The notes beneath the pieces are model-generated. The model did not search any database, had not been told where the DNA came from, and saw only the letters and a program-made list of their open reading frames with translations. The translations under genes and the position numbers were made by a program. Shown here in pieces: positions 1-11,648 of a DNA stretch of 64,000 nt. Numbering within the stretch: the first letter of the stretch is position 1; each line of letters starts with the position of its first letter. The DNA comes from Pseudisothecium myosuroides (Eukaryota > Streptophyta > Bryopsida > Hypnales > Lembophyllaceae), in NCBI GenBank assembly GCA_951799445.1, contig OX637288.1, forward strand, positions 7,628,501-7,692,500, given 5' to 3'.

Positions 1-827
1 TCTTCTGTTTTGTATTCTCATGAATGGAAGTATGTTTTTACTCTTAGTCTGTGGTCTGGCAATATTGTCGCTAGAGTTGCAATATCTTAACGGCAATGAT
101 AAATAAGAATGAATAGAACAAATAGAAAACCCTCAATTGTTGTGCATCCTACCCTTGAACCCTAAATCCTGAGCCATTCCTCTGCAGCAATATTGCAAGT
201 GCCCCATATTGCAATTGAGAAAGACATGAGGTTAAACAGTGCGTGATATGAGATCATTTACAGCAAATTTTCCCAAGTGTCAGGCACCTGATAGGTAAAA
301 CCACGAGATGATTATTGACAAAATCCTCTTTGCTGAAAGCACGATTTAGGTTTTCTTTCTTATGGTAAAGAAACAGATAGACAATTGGACACGGAAAAGA
401 ATGCCTAGACTTGGAGCAATGAATTTCAGATCGTAGACAGAAATGAGAGGGAAGTACTTGATCTATTGCGGTGAAGAAAACTTGTCAACTAGATCACGCA
501 TCATCTGGTTAGCATGATCACCAAGCAGATTACAAAAGAGAATGAATGAATGCACAAAATTTTGCTTTTAAGAAATCACACGTACGTCAGTTTCGATTTA
601 TCAAGGTTTTCAGGTCCAAAATTGGACAATGGCACGGTGGGATAATTCTTTGCTTCACTAATGGCCTAGTAAAGATCAAATGAACGTTTGGCCTCAAAAT
701 TGTCTCTCCACTGTGTGTATTCAATTGGATGAAACTAGTCTTTTAAAAGTCTTAGTAAAGAAATACACAAAGGAAAACCACAACAGAGCAGATCCAATTG
801 CTATTACCACACAAAGCTTGATGCCTC

Positions 828-1819
828 CACTACAAGAGAAATGGGTGTTTTAAGTAGTGTCCTAAACATCACATCTTTTAAGTAACGTCTTTTAAGTAAG
901 TTTTTAAATAAAATTTTACTAAAAAGACAATCTTTTTAGTAAAATTTTACTTAAGAACTTACTTAAAAGACGTGATGTCTAGGACACTACTTAACCCTTA
1001 ACTGCCTCAGCGACCATATATGGTTGATCTGAAATTTCAGGCTCATTTTGGTATGGGCAGTTAAATTCGTTTGATCGTTTTAAAAAAAAATTGGGCAGTT
1101 TTTAGGGTTAACTATTGAAAACTTTCATTTTTCACTGCAAACGGTAAACATTTGATTTTTGAGAGGTCTTCAAAGTCATATATGTCAATGCATGGAATAG
1201 TAAAGCTTCCTAATATTACTTTGTTTCCCAACTTTTGCCAATTTCACTTGATTTGAGATCTAAAAACTTGTACTTATCCATTTGCTTTGAAAATGGTCCC
1301 AATGGAAAGAGTAAAGTGTTTTCATGATTTTCACCATTGAAAATTTAAACATGCAAGTGTTGATTTGGAGTTATTTGCAATTAATACTTATAAAAAAATT
1401 GCATTTCACCAATTGCAAAGTGGATTGTGTAATAAGTTTGATAGCTTTTCATATGAAATTAAGTTTTTTGAAAGTGCATTTTAGTGTGCTAACATTATTT
1501 GTAGTCGTTCATGTCACTTCCCATCCCAAAAAACTTTTATATGCAAATTTCTAAAACATTGTGGGGAGGGCAGCATACTGAAAATAGAAAGCATACATTT
1601 CTCTTGTTATAATCTCACAACTCCTATGCAATTTCGCACTCAAAATTGGTATGCTTACTAATAATCAAGCTCTTTAAACATTTGTACAATTAGATTTTGA
1701 AAAAAATACAATTTGCTTCATTGGGGTTAACTATAAGCCCATGCTCTTTTTTCATAGTCAAAACACACTTGAAAAGGCTTGGACATTTAGGGGTTAAAAC
1801 ACCCCTTTCTCTTGTAGTA
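828..1819. mobile_element. Non-autonomous CACTA (En/Spm-type) element with nested insertion
   Basis: The left end is CACTACAAGAGAAATGGGTG and the right end is its near-complement CACCCCTTTCTCTTGTAGTA. The flanks show a 3-bp duplication CTC (825-827 and 1820-1822), as CACTA transposons make. The paralogous position in units B and C (near 14,655 and 25,985) lacks the insertion. The left 165 bases form a long palindrome nearly identical to the complete 189-bp MITE at 43,165-43,353. The rest is a second element inserted into it (995-1793). No transposase is present. Confidence 0.85.
995..1793. mobile_element. TTAA-flanked element nested in CACTA MITE
   Basis: TTAA stands on both sides (991-994, 1794-1797). 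The inner ends are CCCTTAACTGCC and, on the other strand, CCCCTAAATGTCC, so they are imperfect inverted repeats. Removing the insert and one TTAA restores the MITE ending seen at 43,331-43,353. TTAA duplications and CCC-T starting ends are the hallmark of piggyBac-type transposons. The short spurious reading frames at 1324-1554 and 1840-2094 look non-coding. Confidence 0.65.
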
Positions 1820-2195
1820 CTCGTTGAGCCAAGTTTCGGTTGGGCCTTTGCATCGTAGATTTCAATATAAGTCAACCTTTTGCCATGTTTCAAACCTCTG
1901 TTGGGATGACGACCACAAGAGCAAGTTTCGCTGCTATCGATCTTCACATGGTGCCCCTCAGCTCGTGTAATCTCGTTCAACTTTCCTGCAAATGCAATAC
2001 CCCTAGAATTAGCTTAGACTTGGAAGATGTGAAAAATGCAAATGATTGTGACGAATTATATGACATCAAGTACATAAATACAACAACTTTTTAAACAAAA
2101 AATTGATAAATCACACTTAGTAACACAAGGACACAAGGACAATGGTCTACTTTCACACTTCAGTGCCAATTAAACAAAACCTCAATCTCCGAACC

Positions 2196-3127
2196 TGTTA
2201 ACCCAATATGTTATCCTTTAAAGAAATTATTAATTGGCTTACTTTAGCTTACTTAAAATAATTATTAACATTTTAGAAATCTCAGGATAATTAGATCAAA
2301 GGATAAAGTATGCTAGACTACAGGGAACAAAATGATTCACATGTATAAAAATATAAAAATACAAAAGTTATTAATTTGTAAAGATGATAAAATTGTATCG
2401 ATTCCTGTATTTTTGAGCACTTTCCATAATTAATCAAAATGGGTAAAACATGAAGAATTGGATTTAATAAAGAATAATCTTAAAGTATATACTTCAGAAT
2501 ACAAGATGGAAAGATTAATAATGAGGAAAAATATCTTAGTTCACAAGTTATTAATTTTACAAAAGACCACTTCAGCACAGACAAGGAAGACCAAAGCGGC
2601 AATACAACTTACTTAGTACATAGAGTTACTAGGTTAATTATAGGAAAGAATTAGTTAGGAAGAGTTAGTTAGGCAATTTTAGAAGGAATAGGACCTATTC
2701 CCAAGACCAAACAGTTAGGGTTAATTTAATTATCCCCTATGACCGCGGGAAACTATATAAAGGGAATTTTTCCATTGTATAAATATCTTATTTAACAACA
2801 ACAAAGATCGACTTTCCAAAGATCAACAAGATAACAAAGACTTTCCAAAGATCAACTTTCAAGCGATACAACAAATAAAAGACAAAAAGACATAAAAGAC
2901 TTACAACAAAGACAAAGAGCTTAAAGAGAAAACAAGTCCAAAGAAATAAGAGATTCGAGAATAAAAGATCTTGTCTCACAAAGTTAAGCCAAGACTTAAA
3001 AAGCTTAAAGAAATAAAAGATCAACATTGAGTCCTAGTTCATTACAAATTGGGAAATACATAGAATTAGATTAATGTAATTCTATTGTATGAAATAAAAA
3101 ATACATGAAGTGAAAAAGTGTGTTTCA
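2196..3127 (+). mobile_element. Solo LTR, 932 bp
   Basis: It starts TGTTAACCC and ends GTGTTTCA (TG...CA), and is bracketed by the 5-bp target duplication GAACC (2191-2195 and 3128-3132). A promoter-like TATATAAAGG lies near 2753, followed by an A-rich leader. Unit C (26,290-26,330) has uninterrupted flanking sequence here, confirming insertion. There is no internal retroelement sequence, so it is the product of recombination between two LTRs. It does not match the LTRs at 29,437 and 35,165. Confidence 0.8.
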
Positions 3128-3283
3128 GAACCACACCAAATGACATTCTGATGTATGTGAGAAGCACCACTGGAGTAACTTAGACTGAACTGCAGTAGCT
3201 ACTGGCTGAAGCTTTGTTGGAAAAGCCCCACTCCTTGGCAGCGAAGGGCCTGTATGGGAGGCAACCCATTTCTAACCACTTAA

Positions 3284-3556
3284 GGTGGGTACACCCAAAA
3301 GCACCACTTTTTCCGACTGAGCCTATTTACTATTATTAGACTGGAAAAAATTTCATATGCTCTTGTTGACAAATGAGAAGAGGTTCCAACGCACCAGAGA
3401 ACGTGGCATTTGGATACCGTATGCAAAAGTTATTAAGAAACAAAGTTTGGTTCTAAAATGGTTTCTTCCACATAGGTACAGAATTGATTTTGGAGATGTA
3501 CACACAGAATAAAGATGGTGGTTTTAAGGTCAATGGCACATTTGGGGGTACCTACC
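3284..3556. mobile_element. TTAA-flanked MITE (GGTRGGTAC ends)
   Basis: TTAA lies at 3280-3283 and 3557-3560. The inner ends are GGTGGGTACACCC and, read from the other strand, GGTAGGTACCCCC. It is 273 bp long with no coding potential. Its ends resemble the small element at 48,121-48,225. Confidence 0.65.
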
Positions 3557-3724
3557 TTAAGCCAATTTGACCATCAGCAGGGCGGGTTTATTCATGGGGT
3601 AAATTTCCCCTATGCAGCAATAGATTGCGGAAGGTTTTAATATTTTTTCAGATTTTTATTTCTCAAAACATAATTACTGTGAATTTTTCAGCAAAAGATC
3701 CTGTTCTTCCCACACAGGTGATAT

Positions 3725-4896
3725 CACTACAAGAATATAAGCATTTTATGACTGCATATATGACTACGTTTTCAGTCATTGTGGACATATATGACTGCTG
3801 TAGAATTTTGAACTCTGTAGTCATTGTGGACGAGTCCTTTATTAAATGACTACATTTTTTATATCACCATCCATTTTCCTCTATGTATGTTCATCTACAG
3901 TTTCATCCAAAGGGGCTGTCGACGTGGCAATGACTATCTGACGTGGCATGTGGGTCACTGCAGTCGTACTTCAGTTATACATGCGATTCATGTAGTAATA
4001 TTGGTGGGGCCCACTTTGCTACACGAATGACGCTTTGACGCTCGTAGTCATTTCCAAGTATAGACGGGGAATAGTCATTTTACAGTCACATATGAGTACA
4101 TTCAAAGTTTCACATCATATACCAAATACAGTACACCATACACCATATACAGTACACCAAATACAATACACCATACACCATATACAATACATCATACAAT
4201 ATACACCATATTTGGCTTATGTCTTGCATGACTTCCAAATCCACTTAATGGGTAAGTATGAAGAGATGAAATGACGAGCCTTTTATAGAAGTGGGGTATT
4301 AGTAGGCAAGACAAACGATGTGGGATATGTAAAATGCAAGAATTGTGTTACAAATAATATTTCAGACTTCATTGAGGTATAGTAGATTAATTTTTTCTAA
4401 AAAACTTTGAACTAATAAAAGTTAGGAAATCAATCTCACTTTCATCTCCAAAAATCCATTTTACATTTTGAGCCTCAAATCAAAAGTTATAGACAAATTT
4501 GCTAAATGGATTGAAAATGATTGCCTAAGTACGATAGTTCACACTTGGGCTCTGCAGTCATTTCCGAGTAATATTGTAGTCGTTCATGGAGGTACAGGCA
4601 GTCATTACATAGTCGGAGCGCAACTAATCTATGACTAAGACGGTGGACCATAGGGCTTTAGAGGTCCACGTCATGCCTTTGAATGAGTTATTCAATGAAA
4701 ATCACCGGATGAAAGGTATACTTGATCACGGCCACCACAGTCTTCATCCATATGACTACAATATGACTACAGAATGACTAGTCCTCTGCCCCCATCACAC
4801 TGCATGTGCAATTACAGAGTTGCAGTCATACTATAGTCATTTTGGACAGTAAGTCATTGTTTAGTTGGTTGTGAAAGACCCCTTTTTCTTGTAGTG
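3725..4896. mobile_element. Non-autonomous CACTA element, 1.17 kb
   Basis: The ends are CACTACAAGAATA and TTTTTCTTGTAGTG, with the 3-bp duplication TAT at 3722-3724 and 4897-4899. The subterminal regions are crowded with short TGACTAC/TGACTGC and AGTCATTGTGGA repeats in both orientations (3745-3850, 4540-4860), typical of CACTA transposase-binding arrays. The interior (4290-4530) is related to both arms of the foldback at 40,752-41,367. No transposase reading frame is seen. Confidence 0.85.
4121..4210 (+). repeat. Degenerate ACACCATATACA minisatellite
   Basis: About 90 bases of imperfect tandem repeats built from ACACCAT, ATACAGT and ATACAAT words, inside the CACTA element. It generates an apparent Thr/His/Ile-rich peptide in one frame that should not be read as a gene. 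Confidence 0.75.
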
Positions 4897-6034
4897 TATA
4901 AGGCTTACTATTTTTGACCATGGGCTAAAAATAAAATTGACTAAAGGGCGGTTGCAATATTGAAACTCTTCTAGCCAATCGTAATGCGTTACAATTGCGT
5001 TGGGAACCACACCATAATTAATCACTACTCATCTCCTCCTACATAGAAAGAGATCACCCTACCTTACCAGACTAGAGGGTGATCAAGAAGGGATTGCCTC
5101 CCATATTATCCAAAACCAACCTTAATTGCAATCCCAATGCAAAGTTTCATTGGTTTCACACTATCTAGCATAAAACTTTCTACTTGTATTTGTAAGGTTA
5201 GTACAAAATTGTCATTAATTAAAGGTAGTCACATCTACATTCTTTCCAAAAATGAAGACATAAATATATTGTGGAAGTACAAGTTTTAAACATTAAAACT
5301 TTGTGTCAATTAATGGTACACCTATTACTAGCACTTAAAAAATTCATAACTTTGCATTTACATTGTCCAAATAATGTATCCTAAACTGTGTTGGAATCCT
5401 TTTACATTTACCAATTTGACTTGATACAGACATATTTCTCCATTTAATAACAATTGTCAGTCTGAGTTGCAATTTCTAACAATTAGCACTGCCTATACCT
5501 TAGCGCGCATTCATCACATTGGTTTTGTGACAACTTGTTAATGCTTTTAGTGCTTGAGAGTTGCTTTGCCTTTTGTTCTATGCCATTTGTTTTTTTCAAC
5601 CTTTGTAGATGCATAGATTTGTTGTATGGGAATTGACATTTCTTCACAATGCTATTGTAGGGTTGTTTTGAAGTGAAGAAAATGCACCTATTCATCCAAG
5701 AATCGAATCATTCTAGCAAAGTACCTTGGTGTTAAGTCTCGTGATGAGAGGTGCCAATTTTTTCTAATGACACCAGGACAAATTTGAATCTACTGCTTCA
5801 TTATTCAGGCAAGTTCCGACCTCTTGTGCAAGAGTACTTAAATGTGATGATAGTTACCACTTTCTCCATAATCAATCTCCTTTAATTTGATCCCCAATCC
5901 CAACTAGTCATGTTTCCTGTAACTTTGTGGCCAATAAACATCAGTGGTACATTTCCTGCTTAGTTTACGGTTGCCCATGGATGATGACTAGATAATCAGC
6001 TTGCAACAACCCGAAGTGTTTCACCTTCTGTTAA

Positions 6035-6366
6035 GGTAGGAGGTCCTGAAATCGCTGACAATTTAAGAGCTGAAACTGAATTTTGGGGAGGTGAAACGCC
6101 TCAAAATATCTTTCAGTGAATTTTCCTTGAAAGACAAGAGGAATTGGCATCTAACCGTCCAAGTCGTTTCATATTTTTTGGAACTTTCTAGAATTAGTTA
6201 TGAAATTTTGAAGTTGAGGTGGCATAGGGCTCTGAAATCGCCCACCTCCTAAAATGTACACTGTTTGTACATCGTTGAAGGCTATGAAAAAGCAACATGT
6301 AAAAAAAGTGTACATTTGAGTAGGGTGGGCGATTTTAGAGCCTGTGCGATTTCAGGACCTCCTACC
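6035..6366. mobile_element. TTAA-flanked MITE with perfect 21-bp ends
   Basis: TTAA is at 6031-6034 and 6367-6370. The ends are GGTAGGAGGTCCTGAAATCG and its exact complement. The paralogous site in unit B (near 15,932) reads straight through from CTTCTATTA to GTGGTGGATG with no insert. A related, more decayed copy is at 44,559-44,884, and related sequence appears around 28,975-29,170 and 43,400-43,600. Confidence 0.8.
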
Positions 6367-6606
6367 TTAAGTGGTGGATGCAAGGAAATGCCAGACATAC
6401 GAGGATTAGGAGGTCTCCAATTTGTTCCACATTGTAATCTTATTTGAACCCAATTTTCAGATTTTCAAGTCATCTACTCCCAATGACAGTCATCTACACT
6501 AACGCAAACACTCTGGAAAGATAATCTCTCAGGATGCTACAATGATTCTACTCTTCACGTAAGAAGCCCATTTTTTTGGATATTTTCACACTTGTGTTAA
6601 CAGTGG

Positions 6607-6706
6607 TGTTAGCACAAGTCTTAGGCATGAATTGAGGTACACGTTTGGACTGAAAATAGTCCGATTGAAGGTGTACCAAAATTCATTTCTGAGACTTGTG
6701 CTAACA
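6607..6706 (+). repeat. 100-nt near-perfect hairpin
   Basis: The arm beginning TGTTAGCACAAGTCTTAGG pairs with the arm ending CTGAGACTTGTGCTAACA, giving about 37 paired positions around a loop near 6643-6668. A paralogue with a shortened 3' arm is at 16,176-16,264, and a partial relative is near 56,090-56,150. The size and shape fit either a tiny MITE or a small-RNA precursor; the sequence alone does not decide. Confidence 0.6.
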
Positions 6707-9700
6707 GCCAGGATTCGTGGGTAGTTCTTCCAGAATTATATTCGAACTTTCAAAGAGTTCATTCAAGAGACCAGCGATAATAATCAGGAAAATCGCTGTG
6801 ATACTTTACATTTGATGAAGCCCACGCAATCAGTATTTGTGAAGGTTCAAAAGTAAACTTCTACTAGCTGAGTTCTACCTGTATGACAGAGCACCCTGGT
6901 GCGCTGCTTGGACATGACACGAATCATGATACACACCGAACTTCAATGTGGCAAGTTGCAAGCTGAAATGGCGGTGGTTTCATGCACTTCACATATCATC
7001 TCCTACGGTAATATGTTAAGAAGTCTTGAGCCATTGCACTCTACTACTTCTTGCGCTTTGGGGTTGTTTTCTGGCATGAGTTCTTGGGCATACCGTCAGT
7101 GATGCAGCGCTGCATAGTTTGGGATTGCGCTTCATCTCCACAACTGATTCAGACTCCATAACCTATTCGCTGCTAGCGCTGCTCATTGGGAGTCTAATAC
7201 ATAACCTCTTGGCAGCTGTTCACAACAAACGCCAAGTAGGCCTCAGGGAAATTATGTTCACAAATTGATTAAACATGTTGAATTAAAACTTCTTATGTTG
7301 AAGAATTGAGTTGAAAGTCTAGGAAAAAAAATGAAAAATGAAAAAACTTGATTTTCATTCTTTAAAAAATTGTGAAATAAAAATAGATTTCACATTGAAC
7401 AAAAGACTAAATTGTTAAAGTTGTAAGGTGGAATCAAAACACAATAATTACACAATAATTCCAATGATGAGATTATTCTAGCAAGCAAATTTAACCTCAT
7501 CAAACAATTTTTTTTCAATTGTAAAAATTGCATTCAAAAATGAATCTTCTAATTTATTTTTTCAAGATGTTTAGATTGACCAAAAAACAAGATTGTTCAT
7601 AACTTTCATTAATATTCCAAATGGAATGAATCAAAGATCTCCATATAGACAAAAGTATGACCTATAAGGAACAATTTTATTTAAAATTTTATTTTAAGTT
7701 CTAGTGGGTTTGTTTTTCTGCCCACCAATGTGTGATGTGATCAAAAGAAGTGAAAATTGGAGAAATGAGTTTTTCTACCATGGTGCAATATATTAGAATA
7801 AGACAACTTACTAAAGCATTTTGTTCATCATTTAGAATAGGGATGCAAGAGCACAAGCTCAAGTATTAATATCCTCACTATTTCCTTACACCACATAATT
7901 ATTTTGAAGATCATATTCTTGTAGGTACAAATTATGATCTCTAGAGAAGTTTAACTCCTAATTGAGTAAAGGATCACTATGGATTTTTTGAAAACTCAGG
8001 CACTAACTATTGACTTCTTAATTTGAAACTTTTGTATGAAATGTCTTGGTTGGATGCTAATCATCCTAATCTTCATGGAAATCTTTGTTTCACGTCATTC
8101 CAATAAATATTGTTAAAGTTATAAGTTTTTTAATATCAAAGTCAAAGCAGGCAACTAAAACTATATTCTGAACAAAGATTGATTAATTTTATTTTTTTTA
8201 GCAGATTGATATTTATTGAAAAACACCTAAACCATTCAATTTTGAACAATGATCGAAGTGAATGTTACGAGGAGATTTATTTTGCTAGCAATGAAGGTAG
8301 AAAAGACATGTAAAGTCATTTTATAAACTCAATGCTAAAAAAATTCAAATATAAACAAAAGCATAGGATATATATTGTTTACTTGAACATCCTCACCATT
8401 GAGATTTACAATTCTCAATTTTTGTAAAAGTTTATAGAATTTTTTATCCCACTTGCACTAACAGCTTTTTCAAGTCAAATTGCATGGCACTAGGGGGTAA
8501 TTGTTTTTTTTTTCAAATTGCACCAATGTTGACTTTTTAAAAAGAAGTATTGTTTTCTTTTCAAATTGCACGGTTGGTGCGACCAAATGGTGTGGGTTCA
8601 AATCCAAATTCTCATCTTTTGAACACAACTCCAATGACTTCAATGACATTTTTTATCTCACTAAACCTCCATGCATGCTTCTTCTTGGGTTGCAATGAAA
8701 TGTCATCACTGTTGATTGTAGCGCTCAAGGCTCCTATATAATAGCATAGTTTGAGAATGTAATGCTTAGAATGCTCGTGATCAATTTTTACAATGTTGTA
8801 TCTAAATTGAAGTTAGTTGATGTCATCAATCACTCATGAGGTTGCTTGTTGTGTTTTACTTTGCTTAGTGTTGATGTTGGTCGTTCTCTTGATGCCTTTG
8901 TGTTCTTGATTGTAATAAACTCTTGAATATTTCTTGAGTTAATTGTACTGTAGGTGCAAAAATATGTTGCTCACCAAGTGATTTTGGCAAATCTCACAAA
9001 GACAATTTGTCACAAGGACAAAAAATGGCCATCATCGTATTCTCCACCAGCATTGTGACAAGTTTTGTCGTATATGCAGTTCTTTCTTTTTGAATTGAAT
9101 TGCAACATGTACAAGTGTACTATATTTTTTGGGACATATTCTCGAACATAGAATTCTGGCAAAAAAACATATACTTTAATTTGTAATAAATAGGAAAAAA
9201 AATTATTAAAAAACTAAAAATAGACAATTTGGGAGGACTTCCTAATAATGAATTTCAACTAAAAAAATGAGGTCAAAACCATTTCTATTGTTCACAAGTG
9301 CGCGCGCAAGGGAGGCCTCTCTACACAAATGTAGAGGACATAAAATAATGTATTTTTAGATGCACTTTAGTAGAAACATGTTTTCCTACTAGAAGAATGT
9401 ACCATAGAAACTTCAACTTAGAAATCATTAATTTGAACCGCTCATTAGTATTCAAAACCCCTAAACTCGAAAGTGTGACAAATTAGAAAAATTGAATTTT
9501 AAATATTAAATGATTTTATATAAAAAATTTGAAAAATAAGGTATACAATAACAATTTAGACATCTAAACTTGTTGTTTTTGTTTTTGGCATTATGTTCAT
9601 AATTCAAAAGTTATAACAGAAGACAGCCTAGGTTTGTTAATGTGTGACAAAATTGGTGGGTCTTTCTTGCAATCACCCAGGAATTGAATTTTTTAATGTA

Positions 9701-9954
9701 ATTTAGGGTTGTTGTGCAAATAAAGCAATTGAGGAGGAAGGAAGTAAATTTGGAGATTGAGTGTTTCAATATAGGGAATTGGAAATGATTTTTGTTCTAT
9801 GGCTACATGCCACGTGTACAAAAATTATTCCTTAACTACCCTACAATTAGACTTGTACATGGTTTTACACTATCACTATCACCTCAAAAGAGGCAGTAAC
9901 TGCATGTATTACTATCACAACTAGATTGACACGACACAACCAAGGCAACCTGGC

Positions 9955-10135
9955 ATTAAAGCTTGGGAATTATATACTTTGAGTATCCCTGTCATGAATA
10001 AGTGGAGGGACAAACCCCCTCCTCGTGTGCGAGCATGAAGAGACCCCATGCAAGCAATGTCAATATGGGGAGTTGAACCGGAAACCTCGTGGATTCCATC
10101 GGAAGCTCTATCACTTGGCCATCACTCGGGGTAGT
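9955..10135 (-). mobile_element. tRNA-derived SINE-like sequence
   Basis: Read on the minus strand from about 10,135, the sequence has an RNA polymerase III A-box-like TGGCCAAGTGATAGAG and, about 35 bases later, a B-box-like GGTTCAACTCC. A tail follows that contains GGGACAAACC-like sequence when read in reverse. This spacing and order is that of a tRNA-derived SINE head. The insert is absent from unit B. Boundaries and target duplication are not clear, and no tRNA cloverleaf is preserved. Confidence 0.5.
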
Positions 10136-10605
10136 TTAAGGTCATTTCGGACCAGCAATTTAGATTTTCCTTTCATCTAGTACCTAGATAGTTTTTGAAA
10201 GATGAATATCAAAGTTTTTTTGTTAACCTTTTTTTTATGTAATCTCAACCTATTTTTCCACATATTGACAAAATTGCACAAGTTATAGGACATATGCATT
10301 TTTCCCTAGAAATGTTGAAAGACAAAACTTCACTTTTAAAAAGGGCTAAAAAAAACTACTTTTGGAAGTTTGAGCACATTGGACATGCAATTGGAGGCAA
10401 TTTTCACTCTAAAGTTTTGGAAGGATGTACTTGAACAGATTACCAGAAGGATCGTATCGTTGGATTTGTTAGATAATAAAATAAAAACAAAAAATTTTAG
10501 CTTTGTTTTGGATACAAGTTTTTTAGAGTAGTTTAGGGCCTCAAAACACCCCAACAAATTAGAAGTTAAGAATTCAAACTATCCACCTATGCCACATTAG
10601 GTTAA

Positions 10606-10828
10606 CCCTTGAACGCTGGGCTAGTGACCGTAGAAATCATCCCTTTGGACATCAAATGACATCATCTCCTTTGAAAAAAACCAAAAGTGCTCACTGGAGG
10701 TCAAACTACTATTCATGATCTTTCCTTTCCACACAATATTTGGAGGATGAATAGTTGCACTTTTGTCCTACACAAGAGATTCTATTGTCATTCATCCGCC
10801 ACAAAACGTCCGCCTCAACGTTTAAGGG
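10606..10828. mobile_element. TTAA-flanked MITE (CCCTTGAACG family)
   Basis: TTAA at 10,602-10,605 and 10,829-10,832; ends CCCTTGAACG and CCCTTAAACG (opposite strand). It is about 60-70 percent similar by eye to 24,574-24,789, with shared words such as GAGGATGA-TAGTTGCA. Absent at the unit B site near 20,100. Confidence 0.7.
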
Positions 10829-10835
10829 TTAACTA

Positions 10836-11087
10836 CACAAAATAGTGAAATTAGGTTGCTTTAACACTTAGACTGCCTTACCCCAAGAAAGTTACTTTAC
10901 AAGTCATGAAAGTCAACAAATCCGTCTGTAGATATTTTCATTTGTACACAAGGAGGTTCATAAGTCCCAATTACACCAACTACCTCATTAAAAAAATAGC
11001 TCATTTTTCTATTGTAGTAGTAAATATTTATCTAGTGTCAAATGTCAAGAAATTAGTATGGGGGCAACCTAATTTCACTATTTTGTG
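10836..11087. mobile_element. MITE with perfect ~24-bp inverted ends, TA duplication
   Basis: The ends are CACAAAATAGTGAAATTAGG and its complement, flanked by TA on each side (10,834-10,835; 11,088-11,089). The corresponding place in unit B (about 20,105-20,125) lacks it. The TA target fits Tc1/mariner (Stowaway-type) MITEs. Confidence 0.7.
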
Positions 11088-11270
11088 TATGATAATCATA
11101 CCCACTATAGTCAATCTCAAAGTAGTGTTCCCTTGTTCCATATGTAGTTGCAAAACATTTGAGCCCACAAATCTTGGCGGACTGCAGATAACTTAGCGGA
11201 CGCTTTTAAAGAGAGGGGCGCAATGGAGCCTCCGATTGTCGTGTGTGTATTTCTTATACTCTGGTACTGC

Positions 11271-11480
11271 CACGTGTCTTCTTCTCCCCCCTCTTTGACC
11301 CTTTCACGGTCTTCTTCCCCCCTTCGTCCCCCCCTCCGATTCCCCCTCGTCGTGTCCCCCCCTTCAGTTTGTTTTGCTGCCGTCCCCCACAATGGCCCAA
11401 TTTGTCTGTACAGCCCGACACCGAAGCTCTTGCGTAGTTGCGCTATATAAGGATTGATCTCACCAGCAAGCTTGTGACCC
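11271..11480 (+). promoter_or_regulatory. Core promoter of array gene copy 1: G-box, pyrimidine tract, TATA box
   Basis: A G-box CACGTG (11,271-11,276) precedes a strand-asymmetric C/T-rich tract (11,277-11,375) and a good TATA box TATATAA (11,444-11,450). The G-box and the pyrimidine tract recur in copy 2 (20,300-20,405) and in the gutted copy 3 (23,910-24,000). The TATA box does not recur in copy 2. Transcription probably starts near 11,475-11,485. Confidence 0.65.
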
Positions 11481-11626
11481 AGTTTTTTTCGTCTGCAGTA
11501 GAGTTTTTGCTCCTTTCGACCGGGAGCTTCACGCCCTTTTTGGTTGTCAGTCGTGGGGAACGAGCCTGAATCGTGAGTAGGCAAACAGAGGTTCTGGGGG
11601 GTGGGGTGGGGTGTTGGTTCTGCCGG

Positions 11627-11644
11627 ATGTTCATATGCACTTGA
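11627..11644 (+). promoter_or_regulatory. Conserved 5-codon upstream ORF
   Basis: ATG TTC ATA TGC ACT TGA lies four bases before the GCC of the main start context. An internal second ATG (11,635) opens a short overlapping frame ending at 11,670. Both the sequence and the spacing are the same in copy 2 (20,658-20,675). Neither uATG is in frame with the main protein, so they would be expected to dampen its translation. Confidence 0.5.
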
Positions 11645-11648
11645 GGCC

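Larger units (their letters stand above)
1..7255 (+). repeat. D-block of tandem unit A (downstream flank of a gene copy outside the window)
   Basis: Bases 1-800 align base for base, with scattered differences, to 13,830-14,640 and 25,190-25,950; later parts match 14,665-17,000 and 25,985-27,165. In unit B this sequence directly follows the 3' UTR of the array gene, so the left edge of the window should lie just downstream of another copy. Landmarks shared by the copies are the words CATCGTAGATTTCAA, CACAAGAGCAAG and GGTGTTAGCACAAGTCTT. Unit A is longer because it carries a CACTA element (828-1819), a solo LTR (2196-3127), a second CACTA element (3725-4896) and TTAA elements (3284-3556, 6035-6366). 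I see no convincing gene in the block. Confidence 0.8.
7256..11200 (+). repeat. U-block of tandem unit A (upstream flank of gene copy 1)
   Basis: 7,256-8,440 aligns with 18,430-19,640, and 10,155-11,200 aligns with 19,645-20,215. The stretch 8,440-10,150 exists only in unit A and contains a SINE-like sequence. The 10,606-11,087 stretch carries two MITEs missing in unit B. I see no gene in this block; the short frames at 8501-8741 are not supported by codon pattern or by the paralogue. Confidence 0.75.

Noticed and set aside
4035..4274. Thr/His/Tyr-rich 79-aa ORF
   Set aside because: Produced by the degenerate ACACCATATACA repeat inside a CACTA element.
10020..10135. Possible tRNA gene on the minus strand
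   Set aside because: Pol III boxes are present but no acceptor stem or anticodon arm folds. It was kept as a SINE head instead.
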